Position numbers and translations under genes: made by a program. A DNA stretch of 64,000 nt, taken from the NCBI RefSeq assembly GCF_023734095.1, contig NZ_AP024620.1:2724501-2788500 (forward strand), written 5' to 3'. The stretch is from Moorella sp. Hama-1 (GTDB taxonomy: Bacteria; Bacillota; DSM-521; Neomoorellales; Neomoorellaceae). Position 1 is the stretch's first letter. Each line of letters opens with the position of its first letter. The notes beneath the pieces are model-generated. The model was not told the DNA's origin. It saw only the letters and a list, made by a program, of their open reading frames with translations, and made no database searches. Below are positions 25,794 to 33,957 of the stretch, in pieces.

Positions 25794-26151
25794 GCTGTTT
25801 ATCCTCCTGGCATGGCGAATGTTAAGGTAGCGCAGGAAACATATAGTAACTTCGCCATCAGGGTGCTAAATCCTCCCACCGGAAGTGAGAAATATCTTCA
25901 TAAACCCTGGCGGCCCGGAAGTGCCCCTGACACTCCCGGCTCTGGATAAAAATGGAAAACCACCCGGGGTTCCACAGGTATAGTGGTGATATCCCCGCCG
26001 CCGGGGACAGAACTGGTGTATAGTTTATCTTAACTCCGGGGCAGGGTGGCAGGCTGGAAGGGAACAAGCGTGCCACCTGTTTGTATTGCCCGTCAGTGTA
26101 ATTCCTGATATTATAATATTAACGATCAAGTTGTAAAAAGGAAGAAATACA

Positions 26152-26226
26152 TGCCATTATTAAAATATTGGCGGGATGGATTCTTTACCCTTTTTTTCAT
26201 TGCCGGATTCACAGGAAGGCGTACTT
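26152..26226 (+). pseudogene. Truncated copy of the MTSLKKYW membrane protein start
   Basis: ATGCCATTATTAAAATATTG at 26152 encodes MPLLKYWRDGFFTLFFIAGF, matching the first 20 residues of the protein at 23800-24072. The match ends where the ribosome binding site of the DUF401 gene begins. Confidence 0.6.
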
Positions 26227-27426
26227 ATGCCGGCTTTTAAACTGCTAGCCGTATTCGCCCTGATGATGGCCCTGCTCTGGCAGCGGGCGCCGCTGGTGCC
26301 GGTGATCTGCGGCAGTTCCTGCCTCCTGGCCCTCCTTTACCGCCTCAGCCCGGCCGCTTTTATAACCGCCATCGGGCAAACCCTTACGGACCCGGCCACC
26401 ATCGAACTGGAAATCGTCCTGATGCTAATTATGTTGCTGGAACACCTCCTGGGCAAGCACGGCTACCTGGAAAGGATGCTGGCCAGTTTACGTAACCTCC
26501 TGCATAACCGCCGCCTGCTGGTAGCGACGTTGCCGGCTCTGATTGGCCTCATGCCCTCCCTGGGGGGTGCTTTCTTTTCCGCCCCCCTGGTCGCCCAGGC
26601 GGCGGCAGGCACTCCCCTGACCGCGGAAGAGAAAAGTTTCATTAATTATTATTACCGTCATATCTGGGAATACTGCCTGCCCCTCTACCCGAGCCTGTTA
26701 ATTACTGCCCGCGTTTGCGAAATCCCCCTGGCGAAGTTAATCCAGGCCCTGGTTCCCTATGCCCTGCTGGTGGCCCTGCTGGGGATGCCGGTCCTGCGGC
26801 GCATCCCGGTGACAAATGAGCAACGCCCCACGGATTACCTCCTGCTCACCAGAGAGGTCCTGCTCAATATCGCCCCGGTGCTGGCCGTAGTTTTAATGGT
26901 CCTGTTGCTGCAGGTCAAGGTCTGGGTGGCGGTGGGACTCGTCCTGGGAGCGCTCATGTGGCACCATCGCTATACCCCATGGCAAATCCTCCAGCTGGGC
27001 CGGGAAGCAGTACAGGTAAAAACCCTGGTCCTCGTGCTGGGCATCATGTTTTTTAAGCAGATAATCCTTGCCACCCGGGCCGTTGACGGCCTTTCCTACC
27101 TCCTGGCGACGCTGCCCGTACCGGAGTTTGTCATCTTCGGGATCTTCGGCTTCCTGGTGGGTTTAATCACCGGCACGGTCTCTTACTCCATGGGCATCAT
27201 TTTCCCCGTCGTCGTAGTTGCAGCCGGGGGGCAGATAGGTATACCCCTGGCGGTGTTTGTTTTTGTGGCCGGTTTTACGGGCGCCATGTTTACCCCTATG
27301 CACCTCTGTTTGACCTTGACTGTCGATTTCTTTCAGGCCGACCTGCGCAAAGTCCTACGGATGCTCATCCTCCCGGAAGCCGCCCTGCTCACCATCGCCG
27401 CCGCTCTGTATGCCGTCCTTAGATGA
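26227..27426 (+). CDS. DUF401 family membrane protein
   Basis: About 399 residues with ten or more membrane segments, matching the DUF401 family within the ion-transporter/gluconate-permease-like clan. Family marks include EIVLMLIMLLEHLLGKHGYLERM, PSLGGAFFSAPLVAQAA and the late GTVSYSMGIIFPVVV. The substrate is unknown; relatives are thought to be anion or organic-acid carriers. ATG 26227 is selected with AGGAAGG 6 nt upstream. The longer frame starting at 26176 only reads through a remnant of another gene. Confidence 0.8.
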   Translation: MPAFKLLAVFALMMALLWQRAPLVPVICGSSCLLALLYRLSPAAFITAIGQTLTDPATIELEIVLMLIMLLEHLLGKHGYLERMLASLRNLLHNRRLLVATLPALIGLMPSLGGAFFSAPLVAQAAAGTPLTAEEKSFINYYYRHIWEYCLPLYPSLLITARVCEIPLAKLIQALVPYALLVALLGMPVLRRIPVTNEQRPTDYLLLTREVLLNIAPVLAVVLMVLLLQVKVWVAVGLVLGALMWHHRYTPWQILQLGREAVQVKTLVLVLGIMFFKQIILATRAVDGLSYLLATLPVPEFVIFGIFGFLVGLITGTVSYSMGIIFPVVVVAAGGQIGIPLAVFVFVAGFTGAMFTPMHLCLTLTVDFFQADLRKVLRMLILPEAALLTIAAALYAVLR

Positions 27427-27512
27427 TCATTGACAACTTTTATTCCCGTCAATAAAGGAGTTTTAGTCGTTATCATCCACTGGTTTACCATTGATAAAGA
27501 CGGGGGTGATCA

Positions 27513-27749
27513 ATGGCAGCAAATAAGACAGGCAGAAAGAGCAAAGATCAACCACCAGCCAGTTGCCGTGAATATGTCCGCCGGGAGGATCAGCGTATAG
27601 CCGAAAAATGCCCGGCGAAGAAGCCAACGAATGATTTTGTCCGCCATTGCTTCAGCTTCGTTCCTAGCCGCAGTGAGCCGCTCGTCTGGCTTTTTCGGTC
27701 CTTTCTGCCAACAGTTTCCTTATTTTCTCCGGGAAGTGACGGGACATAA
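27513..27749 (+). CDS. Hypothetical small protein, possibly a remnant
   Basis: 78 residues. A GGGGGTG site lies just before the ATG, and the first 40 residues are charged and plausible (RREDQRIAEKCPAKKPTNDF), but the second half looks like out-of-frame sequence. It directly precedes a ydcF-like pseudogene, so it may be part of the same decayed region. No family is recognised. Confidence 0.3.
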   Translation: MAANKTGRKSKDQPPASCREYVRREDQRIAEKCPAKKPTNDFVRHCFSFVPSRSEPLVWLFRSFLPTVSLFSPGSDGT

Positions 27750-28228
27750 AAAGATATGCCGCCGTCTGGAAGTCCGGGGTTTGGTGCTGCATTCTGGCCC
27801 AACGGGCCCAGCCCGGCCTTGCTGGAACGTATCTCCCTGGCCGAAAGCCTATACCGGCAGGGATATGCTCCGGAGATAATAACGGCCGGGGCATTGGCAA
27901 TCTGAATCGGACCCCCGAAGGTGCTGCTGCCCGGCAGGTCCTTATTTCACGGGGTATACCTGCCGGTGCCATTCACGATGAAGTCAATTCCCGTAGTACC
28001 AGGGAGAACCTGGTAGAAGCCCGGAAGACAATGCAGCGCTACGGGTGGCAACGAGCTATTATTGTAACCCACGACTATCATTTACTACGGACCCTGTCTC
28101 AAGCTCGCAGTTTGAAAATAGATGCTTCCGGCGCCGGGGTCCACGAAACAGCTATGTTCAGGCCACCTTTGGTTTTACGTGAAGTAGCTGCCTGTGTAGT
28201 AAAAGCCGTTATAAGAATGATCGAATGA
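27750..28228 (+). pseudogene. YdcF-like (DUF218) protein, frameshifted
   Basis: The DUF218 fold can be pieced together across frames. AAFWPNGPSPALLERISLAE and LYRQGYAPEIITAG lie in the first frame, up to a stop near 27903. ARQVLISRGIPAGAIHDEVN and STRENLVEARKTM follow in another. RYGWQRAIIVTHDYHLLRTL through FRPPLVLREVAACVVKAVIR end it. The catalytic-site region THDYH survives. At least one indel and one in-frame stop inactivate the gene. Confidence 0.75.
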
Positions 28229-28696
28229 TGACTTGCCGGCCAAGCGACCTTCCCGGCATAACGCACCGGCCCGAAGAACCGGTGGGTGGTAAGCCAGTTC
28301 GTCCAGCTGGGCCGCCAATCCCGCCGGCGTTAATCTGTACCCAATGATCTATATCACAAACCGCCTCACTTACATGGTTTCATTTAAGGTTGACAAGAAA
28401 AAAGCAGACCTCCGAGCACCAAATCCATCTGCTTGTGGCTGCCCCATCCCTGAGGCGAGGGCATAATGAAGTCTAACTCCTTTTGTAGGTGGAAGCTAAC
28501 GCCGGGGACGGTTCTTGACTTGCCTAGTAATATACAGTAACATGATACGAGACGCTCATGCAGCCAGCGCGGCACCAGCAGAAGGATGAAAATGGTAAGG
28601 AATACCATTTTCGGGATAGGGATGAAAATTATACCGGGGCAAGATTTTGGGGGTACAAGGGGATCAAATGCTACATAGGATTTTAAACGAAGACTG
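28229..28696. other. Intergenic region containing a dispersed repeat
   Basis: About 470 bp. It contains a small GC hairpin around 28262-28284 (CACCGGCCCGAAGAACCGGTG), AT-rich sequence, and the DENGK repeat copy at 28556-28620. No credible gene was found on either strand. Confidence 0.55.
28556..28620 (+). repeat. Dispersed short repeat, copy 3 (DENGK repeat)
   Basis: Has a perfect hairpin GAAAATGGTA-AGGAA-TACCATTTTC at its core. One frame encodes KDENGKEYHFRD. Matches copies at 4.5, 13.1 and 36.0 kb. Confidence 0.65.
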
Positions 28697-29572
28697 ATGG
28701 TGAGGGAGAACCATCATTATAGGTGGGGGTTGCTACTTGCCGCCCTGGCAGCCGCCGCCCTGGGGGCAGAAGGAATAGCCGCCAAGCTGGCATACGCTGG
28801 TGGAGCTAATATATTAACCACCCTGTCCCTGCGTTTTTTACTGGCTGCCGTAATGTTTTGGGTGAGTATAGTAATCTTTCCCGTGCAGTGGCGGCTGGAC
28901 CGACCCACCCTGGTGCGCCTGGTTGCCCTGGCCCTGGGAGGCCAGGCTACCACAGTTTTGCTATTGTTTTATGCCTTTCAGCATATCCCGGCTGCGGTAG
29001 CTATCCTTTTTTTCTATATCTACCCGGCAGTGGTAATCCTGCTGGCAGCCCTATTCTTACATGAACCCCTGACCAGGGCCAAGGTAGGTGCCCTGGCCTT
29101 GACTTTTATTGGTTTGCTTATCATCCTGGGTTTCCCTATGGGTTCCCTGGATATAAGGGGAATAGCAGCCGCCCTCCTGGCAGCCCTGGGTAACGGTGTT
29201 TATCTAATAGGCCAGAACAACCTGTTAAAACGCCTGGAACCGCGCACCTTCAATACCTGGGCCACGACAGCCATAGCCCCGGCCTTCTTCCTTATGGCTT
29301 TGACTAGCGGTAACTTTAGCCTGGCTTTTAATAACCAGGCTTTGCTGGCTATCCTTATCCTGGCCCTTATCTGCACAGTTCTGGCCTATACAGCTGTGGC
29401 CTGGGGCCTGAGGTATATCGGCGCCTCACGTTTGGCCATTATATCCACCCTGGAACCAGCCATTACGACAGTCTTAGGTTTTTTAGTTCTGGGTGAAAGG
29501 TTACACCCTTACCAACTTTTGGGTGGGGTCTTGATCCTGGTAGGGGTAACCTGGCAGCAGATCAGGTCGTAG
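28697..29572 (+). CDS. EamA/DMT family transporter
   Basis: 291 residues with ten predicted membrane helices in two EamA repeats. Repeat one includes ALGAEGIAAKLAYAGG and AFQHIPAAVAILFFYIYPA; repeat two includes GLRYIGASRLAIISTLEPAITTVLGFLVLGERL, a signature of RhaT/YdcZ-like exporters. It sits in the cytoplasmic membrane and probably exports amino acids or metabolites, though the substrate is not predictable. The ribosome binding site before ATG 28697 is weak, and a slightly different start is possible. Confidence 0.88.
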   Translation: MVRENHHYRWGLLLAALAAAALGAEGIAAKLAYAGGANILTTLSLRFLLAAVMFWVSIVIFPVQWRLDRPTLVRLVALALGGQATTVLLLFYAFQHIPAAVAILFFYIYPAVVILLAALFLHEPLTRAKVGALALTFIGLLIILGFPMGSLDIRGIAAALLAALGNGVYLIGQNNLLKRLEPRTFNTWATTAIAPAFFLMALTSGNFSLAFNNQALLAILILALICTVLAYTAVAWGLRYIGASRLAIISTLEPAITTVLGFLVLGERLHPYQLLGGVLILVGVTWQQIRS

Positions 29573-30046
29573 CTTTGAGGTCAGCCATGCTGTACACCAG
29601 CAAAAGCAGCTGGAACTCTCTGGTAACCGTCGGCATCTATATCAACAAAAAAGATCCGTAAACAAAAACGAAACAGGCGATAACCTTGTGGGCGAATTCC
29701 GGGTTCCGGATCACGTCTCGAAGCAGAACTCCGTGCCCCTCAGGCTGGCCGCCACGGTGAAAGGCCCGACGATGATCACCCCCGGAGTTACCTCCTGACC
29801 TGCTTTATCCTGCAGGATCCTGGCTGCCGTCAGGGTTGTCTTAATGAATTCATCGCGGTCCAGGGCGGCCAGTTCTATATTCTAGATGTTTCACAGCATT
29901 TCTTCATAATTGATATTCCTAATAGTTATAGTTATGGCGTCTGGACATTATTACCCAAGCCGGGGCCATCAAGGCTGTAGCCAGCTCTTCCTGGCCCTGC
30001 ATAATTATATTCCTGGCGGCACAGACTAAACCAGGGGTGTCATGCC
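29573..30046. other. Intergenic region with a methyltransferase gene fragment
   Basis: Apart from the UroD-like fragment at 29705-29884, I see no gene. The sequence to 30040 may contain a further degraded segment of the same gene, but no conserved motif is left. Confidence 0.4.
29705..29884 (-). pseudogene. UroD/MtaA-family methyltransferase fragment
   Basis: The minus strand encodes ALDRDEFIKTTLTAARILQD then VTPGVIIVGPFTVAASLRGT, which resembles the GPFTLA region of MtaA/MtbA-type uroporphyrinogen-decarboxylase-like methyltransferases. It stops soon after and has no start. It is a remnant unrelated to its direct neighbours, but in keeping with the other methyl-transfer genes of the window. 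Confidence 0.45.
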
Positions 30047-30568
30047 TTGAATGAGCAGGACCTCATCCGCAGCCTTAACTGGTTCTACAGCCTGGAAATT
30101 GAGCAGATGGACCTCTATAACACCCAGGCCCGGGCGGCCGGCGACCTCTACCTGCAGCAGGTCCTCACCCGGGTGGCGGAGATTGAACAGAAGCACGTCA
30201 TCAACCTGGAAGCCGAGCTCAAACGCCGCGGCGCCACGCCCACCCGCCTGGGGACGATCATTGCTCCCATCCTGGGGATAGCGGCTGGCACCATCCTCAA
30301 CTGGACCAGCACCCGCACCGTCCTCTGGGCCAACATCACCTTGGAGGAAAAGGCCATGGCCGATTACAAGGGCTTGATCCTTAAAGTTGGCGAAAAACCC
30401 CTCTTTGACCTCCTCTGGAGCCACCTCATTGACGAAGACCTGCACACCGCCTGGTTCACTAATAAATTGAAAGAGCTGGACCGCCTGGCCGCGTTCCGGA
30501 GCCGAAAACACTCCTCCCGGCCCGGGAGGATTATAAGAAAGCCTGGGCGTCAATCTGAAACCCGATAG
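30047..30568 (+). CDS. Ferritin-like di-iron protein
   Basis: 173 residues forming a four-helix bundle with two E-x2-H motifs (AEIEQKH, residues 47 and 50; DEDLHTAW, 130 and 133) plus E17 or E19 and E101 as further ligands. The pattern resembles rubrerythrin or demethoxyubiquinone-hydroxylase-like proteins. It may handle iron or peroxide. The TTG at 30047 is the only start keeping the first helix in frame; an ATG at 30051 is out of frame. It precedes Rrf2 and cytochrome bd genes, suggesting oxygen defence. The last 25 residues are basic and probably disordered. Confidence 0.75.
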   Translation: MNEQDLIRSLNWFYSLEIEQMDLYNTQARAAGDLYLQQVLTRVAEIEQKHVINLEAELKRRGATPTRLGTIIAPILGIAAGTILNWTSTRTVLWANITLEEKAMADYKGLILKVGEKPLFDLLWSHLIDEDLHTAWFTNKLKELDRLAAFRSRKHSSRPGRIIRKPGRQSETR

Positions 30569-30574
30569 CAAGTC

Positions 30575-30603
30575 TTGACAGCAAGAACAGTACGAGTTAT
30601 TAT
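30575..30603 (+). promoter_or_regulatory. Promoter of the Rrf2 gene
   Basis: TTGACA (30575-30580) and TATTAT (30598-30603) with a 17-nt spacer. The AT-rich ACTATACCAAATGAATATAC stretch just downstream could be the Rrf2 operator. Confidence 0.65.
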
Positions 30604-30653
30604 TACTATAAACTATACCAAATGAATATACTTTAACAAGGAAGAAGCCCTGC

Positions 30654-31064
30654 ATGCGCTTAAACCAGGCGACCGACTATGCCTTCCGCGCCGTTCTTTA
30701 CCTGGCGCGCTTAGAACCCGGTACCCTTGCTGAGGCCCAGGCTATTGCCACCCACGAGGAGATCCCGATGCGCTTCTTATTAAAAATAATGCGCTCCCTG
30801 GTTCAGGCTGGGATAGTAAAATCCTACCGCGGCGCCAGCGGCGGTTTCGCCCTGGCCCGGCCAGCCCGGGAAATCACCCTGCTGGACGTCGTGGAAGGAG
30901 TGGAAGGACCCGTCACTATTAACCGCTGCTTGCTGGACCCGGGGTACTGTAACCGCCATGGCGCTCCCGGTTGTCCAGTCCACCTGGCCCTGGGTTCTAT
31001 CCAGGATACTCTGCGCCGGGAGCTGGCCCATTACAACTTCGCCGACCTGGCCGGCCAGGGTTGA
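30654..31064 (+). CDS. Rrf2 family transcriptional regulator
   Basis: 136 residues. A winged helix (residues 1-60, LNQATDYAFRAVLYLARL, then SLVQAGIVKSYRGASGGFALAR) is followed by the cluster-binding loop with three cysteines: RCLLDPGYCNRHGAPGCPVH. That spacing is the [2Fe-2S] or [4Fe-4S] loop of IscR/NsrR-type proteins, so it probably senses oxygen, NO or Fe-S status. It lies between a ferritin-like gene and cydAB and is a strong candidate for their regulator. It has its own promoter. Confidence 0.92.
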   Translation: MRLNQATDYAFRAVLYLARLEPGTLAEAQAIATHEEIPMRFLLKIMRSLVQAGIVKSYRGASGGFALARPAREITLLDVVEGVEGPVTINRCLLDPGYCNRHGAPGCPVHLALGSIQDTLRRELAHYNFADLAGQG

Positions 31065-31185
31065 ATCTATACTGTAAAGGGGATGGAGCAGGCAAAAGTA
31101 GCGAACCCTATCTTCGGGGATGCCCCTCATAGGGGTATGCCGGAACTAATTAAGGGAAGACATGAGAAGTAAACAGGCTTAGTCG

Positions 31186-31206
31186 GGAACTGGCATAGCC
31201 AGTTCC
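31186..31206. repeat. Dispersed hairpin GGAACTGGC, second copy
   Basis: GGAACTGGC-ATA-GCCAGTTCC, a perfect 9-bp hairpin, 60 bp before cydA. It resembles the hairpin at 22197-22217. Confidence 0.55.
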
Positions 31207-31267
31207 GCCAAGGATCCCACCTCTCACTTCCAACTTCTCACATCTCATTACAGGGGAGGAGATAACT

Positions 31268-32653
31268 GTGGACGCCCTCTGGTTGGCCCGATTGCAGTTC
31301 GGGATTACCTCCGTTTACCATTTTCTTTTTGTCCCCTTAACCTTGGGACTATCCGTCCTGGTGGCCATCATGGAGACCATCTACGTCCGTACTGGTGATG
31401 AAACTTACAAGCACATGACCCGGTTCTGGGGTAAACTCTTTCTCATTAACTTCGCCATGGGTGTGGTAACCGGCATCGTCCAGGAATTTCACTTCGGCAT
31501 GAACTGGTCGGAATACTCGCGTTTCATGGGGGATATTTTCGGCGCCCCCCTGGCCATAGAAGCCCTGGCAGCCTTCTTCCTGGAATCCACCTTCCTGGGC
31601 CTGTGGCTCTTCGGCTGGGATAAACTGCCTAAAACCCTGCACGCCACCTGCATCTGGCTGGTAGCCTTTGCCTCCAACCTCTCTGCCTTCTGGATCCTGG
31701 TGGCTAATTCCTTTATGCAGGAGCCGGTGGGTTTTGCTTTACGAAACGGCCGCGCCGAGATGACGGATTTCTTCGCCCTCCTGACCAACCCCCACGTCCT
31801 CTACCAATTTCCCCATACTGTCCTAGCCGGCTTTGTCACGGCTTCCTTTTTCGTCCTGGGGATCAGCGCCTACCACCTGCTGCGCCGCAGCCAGTTGGAG
31901 CCCTTTCGCCGTTCCTTCCGGCTGGCGCTGATTATGGGCCTCATTAGTAGCCTGCTGGTGGCGGGTATCGGGCACCTCCAGGGCCAGCACCTGGTCGCTT
32001 CCCAGCCCATGAAGATGGCAGCAGCCGAAGCCCTCTGGGACAGTGCCGACCCGGCGCCCCTGGCCCTGGTGGCCGTAGTTAATGAAAGCCAGCAGGCGAA
32101 TTCCTTTGAGATTAAGATCCCCGCCCTCACCAGTTTCCTGGCCTATAACCGCTTCCAGGGTGAGGTGAAAGGGTTGAAGGACCTCCAGGCCGCAGCGGCA
32201 GCCCAATACGGACCGGGGAACTATATCCCCCCCGTGACTACCGTCTTCTGGAGCTTCCGCCTGATGATCGCCGCCGGGTTGTGGCTGATCCTGCTGGCCT
32301 TATATAGCCTGTACCTCTGGCGACGGGGACGACTGGAGGCAAGCCCCCTGGTCCTCCGGCTCCTGCTCTGGAGCATCCCTGTACCTTATATCGCCAACAC
32401 CGCCGGCTGGTTAATGGCGGAAATCGGCCGTTATCCCTGGATCGTCTATGGCTTGCAGCGCGTAGAAGCCGCCGTCTCGCCGGGGGTGGGCGCCGGTGCC
32501 ATTTTATTCACCCTGCTGGCCTTCACCCTCCTGTACGGGGTCCTGGCGGTAGCCGACATCTATCTCCTGGCCAGGTACGCCCGCCAGGGGGTGGCGCCGG
32601 GACCGGACGCCGGGATAGTAACCAATATTGGGGAGGTATCATTATGGATCTAA
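31268..32653 (+). CDS. cydA: Cytochrome bd oxidase subunit I
   Basis: 461 residues with nine membrane helices. The high-spin heme ligand His sits in ITSVYHFLFVPLTLGL; the heme b558 His is in LYQFPHTVLAGFV, and the conserved Glu region EFHFGMNWSEYSR is present. The Q-loop is short, as in Firmicutes, and contains ESQQANSFEIKIPALTSFL. With CydB it reduces oxygen to water using quinol. In an anaerobic acetogen this is mainly oxygen removal. GTG 31268 has GGGGAGGAG upstream. It overlaps cydB by 10 bp. Confidence 0.96.
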   Translation: MDALWLARLQFGITSVYHFLFVPLTLGLSVLVAIMETIYVRTGDETYKHMTRFWGKLFLINFAMGVVTGIVQEFHFGMNWSEYSRFMGDIFGAPLAIEALAAFFLESTFLGLWLFGWDKLPKTLHATCIWLVAFASNLSAFWILVANSFMQEPVGFALRNGRAEMTDFFALLTNPHVLYQFPHTVLAGFVTASFFVLGISAYHLLRRSQLEPFRRSFRLALIMGLISSLLVAGIGHLQGQHLVASQPMKMAAAEALWDSADPAPLALVAVVNESQQANSFEIKIPALTSFLAYNRFQGEVKGLKDLQAAAAAQYGPGNYIPPVTTVFWSFRLMIAAGLWLILLALYSLYLWRRGRLEASPLVLRLLLWSIPVPYIANTAGWLMAEIGRYPWIVYGLQRVEAAVSPGVGAGAILFTLLAFTLLYGVLAVADIYLLARYARQGVAPGPDAGIVTNIGEVSLWI

Positions 32654-33648
32654 ACGTCCTGTGGTTCATCCTGATCGCCGTCCTCTTCACCGGTTTCTTC
32701 TTCCTGGAGGGTTTCGACTATGGCGTCGGCATCCTGGTGCCCTTCCTGGGGAAGAACGACGGCGAGCGCCGGGCCATTATCAACAGCATCGGCCCTTTTT
32801 GGGATGGTAACGAGGTCTGGATGCTCACCGCCGGCGGCGCCCTCTTCGCCGCCTTCCCCCACTGGTACGCTACCCTATTTAGCGGTTTCTACCTGGCGTT
32901 ATTCCTGATCCTGGTGGCTCTGATCCTGCGCGGGGTGGCCTTTGAGTTTCGCAGCAAGGATGAGCGACCGGCCTGGCGCAACTTCTGGGACTGGATGCTC
33001 TGCCTGGGGAGCCTCCTGCCGGCCCTCCTGTGGGGCGTAGCCATGGCCAACCTGATTCGCGGGGTGCCCATCGACGGCCGTATGCAGTACGCCGGTACCT
33101 TCTTCGATCTCCTCTCCCCCTACACCCTCCTCGGGGGCCTGGCCTTCCTCCTGGTCTTCCTCCTCCAGGGAGCCCTGTTCCTGACCCTGAAAACCGGGGA
33201 AGATCTACCGGAACGCGCCCGCCAGGCTGGTTTACGGGCCGGTAGCGCCGCCGCGGTCGTCTTCTTGTTGCTGGTTATCCAGAGCTACAGCCAGACGGAT
33301 ATCTCGTCCCGTCCCCTGGCGGCGCCGGCCCTCTGGGGCGCCCTGGTCACCCTGGTCCTGGCCTGGTGGTTGCTGCGCTCCCGGCGTTACGGCGGGGCTT
33401 TCTTCCTCAACGGGTTGACTATTATCCTGGGCACCGCCGCCCTCTTCAGCGGCCTCTTCCCCCGGGTGATGGTCTCCAGCCTGAACCCGGAGTGGAGCCT
33501 GACCATCTACCGGGCCTCCTCCAGCCCCTATACCCTGAAGGTGATGACCATTGTCGCCCTGACCCTGGTCCCGGTGGTCCTCATCTACCAGGCCTGGACC
33601 TACTGGGTTTTCCGGCAACGGGTTAAAGCCCGGGATATGCGGTATTAG
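32644..33648 (+). CDS. cydB: Cytochrome bd oxidase subunit II
   Basis: 334 residues with about nine membrane helices. Family marks are VLFTGFFFLEGFDYGVGIL at the start and FWDGNEVWMLTAGGALFAAFP, followed by RGVAFEFRSKD. It forms the heterodimer with CydA. Its start lies inside the end of cydA, with GGGGAGG before the ATG, indicating coupled translation. A structured RNA-like element separates it from cydD. Confidence 0.96.
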   Translation: MDLNVLWFILIAVLFTGFFFLEGFDYGVGILVPFLGKNDGERRAIINSIGPFWDGNEVWMLTAGGALFAAFPHWYATLFSGFYLALFLILVALILRGVAFEFRSKDERPAWRNFWDWMLCLGSLLPALLWGVAMANLIRGVPIDGRMQYAGTFFDLLSPYTLLGGLAFLLVFLLQGALFLTLKTGEDLPERARQAGLRAGSAAAVVFLLLVIQSYSQTDISSRPLAAPALWGALVTLVLAWWLLRSRRYGGAFFLNGLTIILGTAALFSGLFPRVMVSSLNPEWSLTIYRASSSPYTLKVMTIVALTLVPVVLIYQAWTYWVFRQRVKARDMRY

Positions 33649-33674
33649 AGGTGGGAAGTGGGAGGTTGAGGTGG

Positions 33675-33914
33675 GGGGCTGGCGGGTACAGGCGGAAGGC
33701 GACTTGGTTTAAGGCGACAGCAAACTCAGCGAAGCCGTAGGGAGGCGGCGGTGAACGGGATGGGGATCGTAACGTAAGATGAGAAACTAAGAACTTTACT
33801 CCTCGCTGCGATTATTCAAAGGGATAAAGTTAAGCCACCCCGCCGCTTAAGCAACTCAGTGCCAAGTTTGCTAGCCGAGAACCACCGGGGCCTGTAGCCT
33901 GTACCGCCAGCCCC
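33675..33914 (+). ncRNA. Structured RNA-like element, long copy (candidate HEARO/omega-RNA type)
   Basis: A 240-nt intergenic element whose ends pair: GGGGCTGGCGGGTACAGG (33675-33692) with CCTGTACCGCCAGCCCC (33898-33914). AGCAAACT (33719-33726) pairs with AGTTTGCT (33865-33872) and could form a pseudoknot or a long internal helix. The blocks GCGAAGCCG, GGCGGCGGTGAACG and CTAGCCGAGAACCACCGG recur in the 51.2-kb copy, and the first two, slightly altered, in the 47.5-kb copy. The layout recalls HEARO (IscB omega-RNA) elements, but identity needs a covariance search. A leader role for cydD cannot be excluded. Confidence 0.6.
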
Positions 33915-33957
33915 TTGCCAAGTGCTGGCCAATAGAACGGAGGAGGCGAGCGGGAAC

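Noticed and set aside
25858-26076. Open frame on the minus strand between the GH18 and DUF401 genes
   Set aside because: No ribosome binding site, no family resemblance and proline/serine-rich composition typical of chance frames.
28384-28608. Minus-strand frame of 74 codons in the 28.2-28.7-kb spacer
   Set aside because: It overlaps the dispersed repeat, has no good start signal and no recognisable motif.
33675-33914. T-box or cobalamin riboswitch
   Set aside because: The T-box consensus and the B12 box are absent, and the same element occurs at two other sites on the strand opposite to the neighbouring genes, which does not fit a cis-acting leader.
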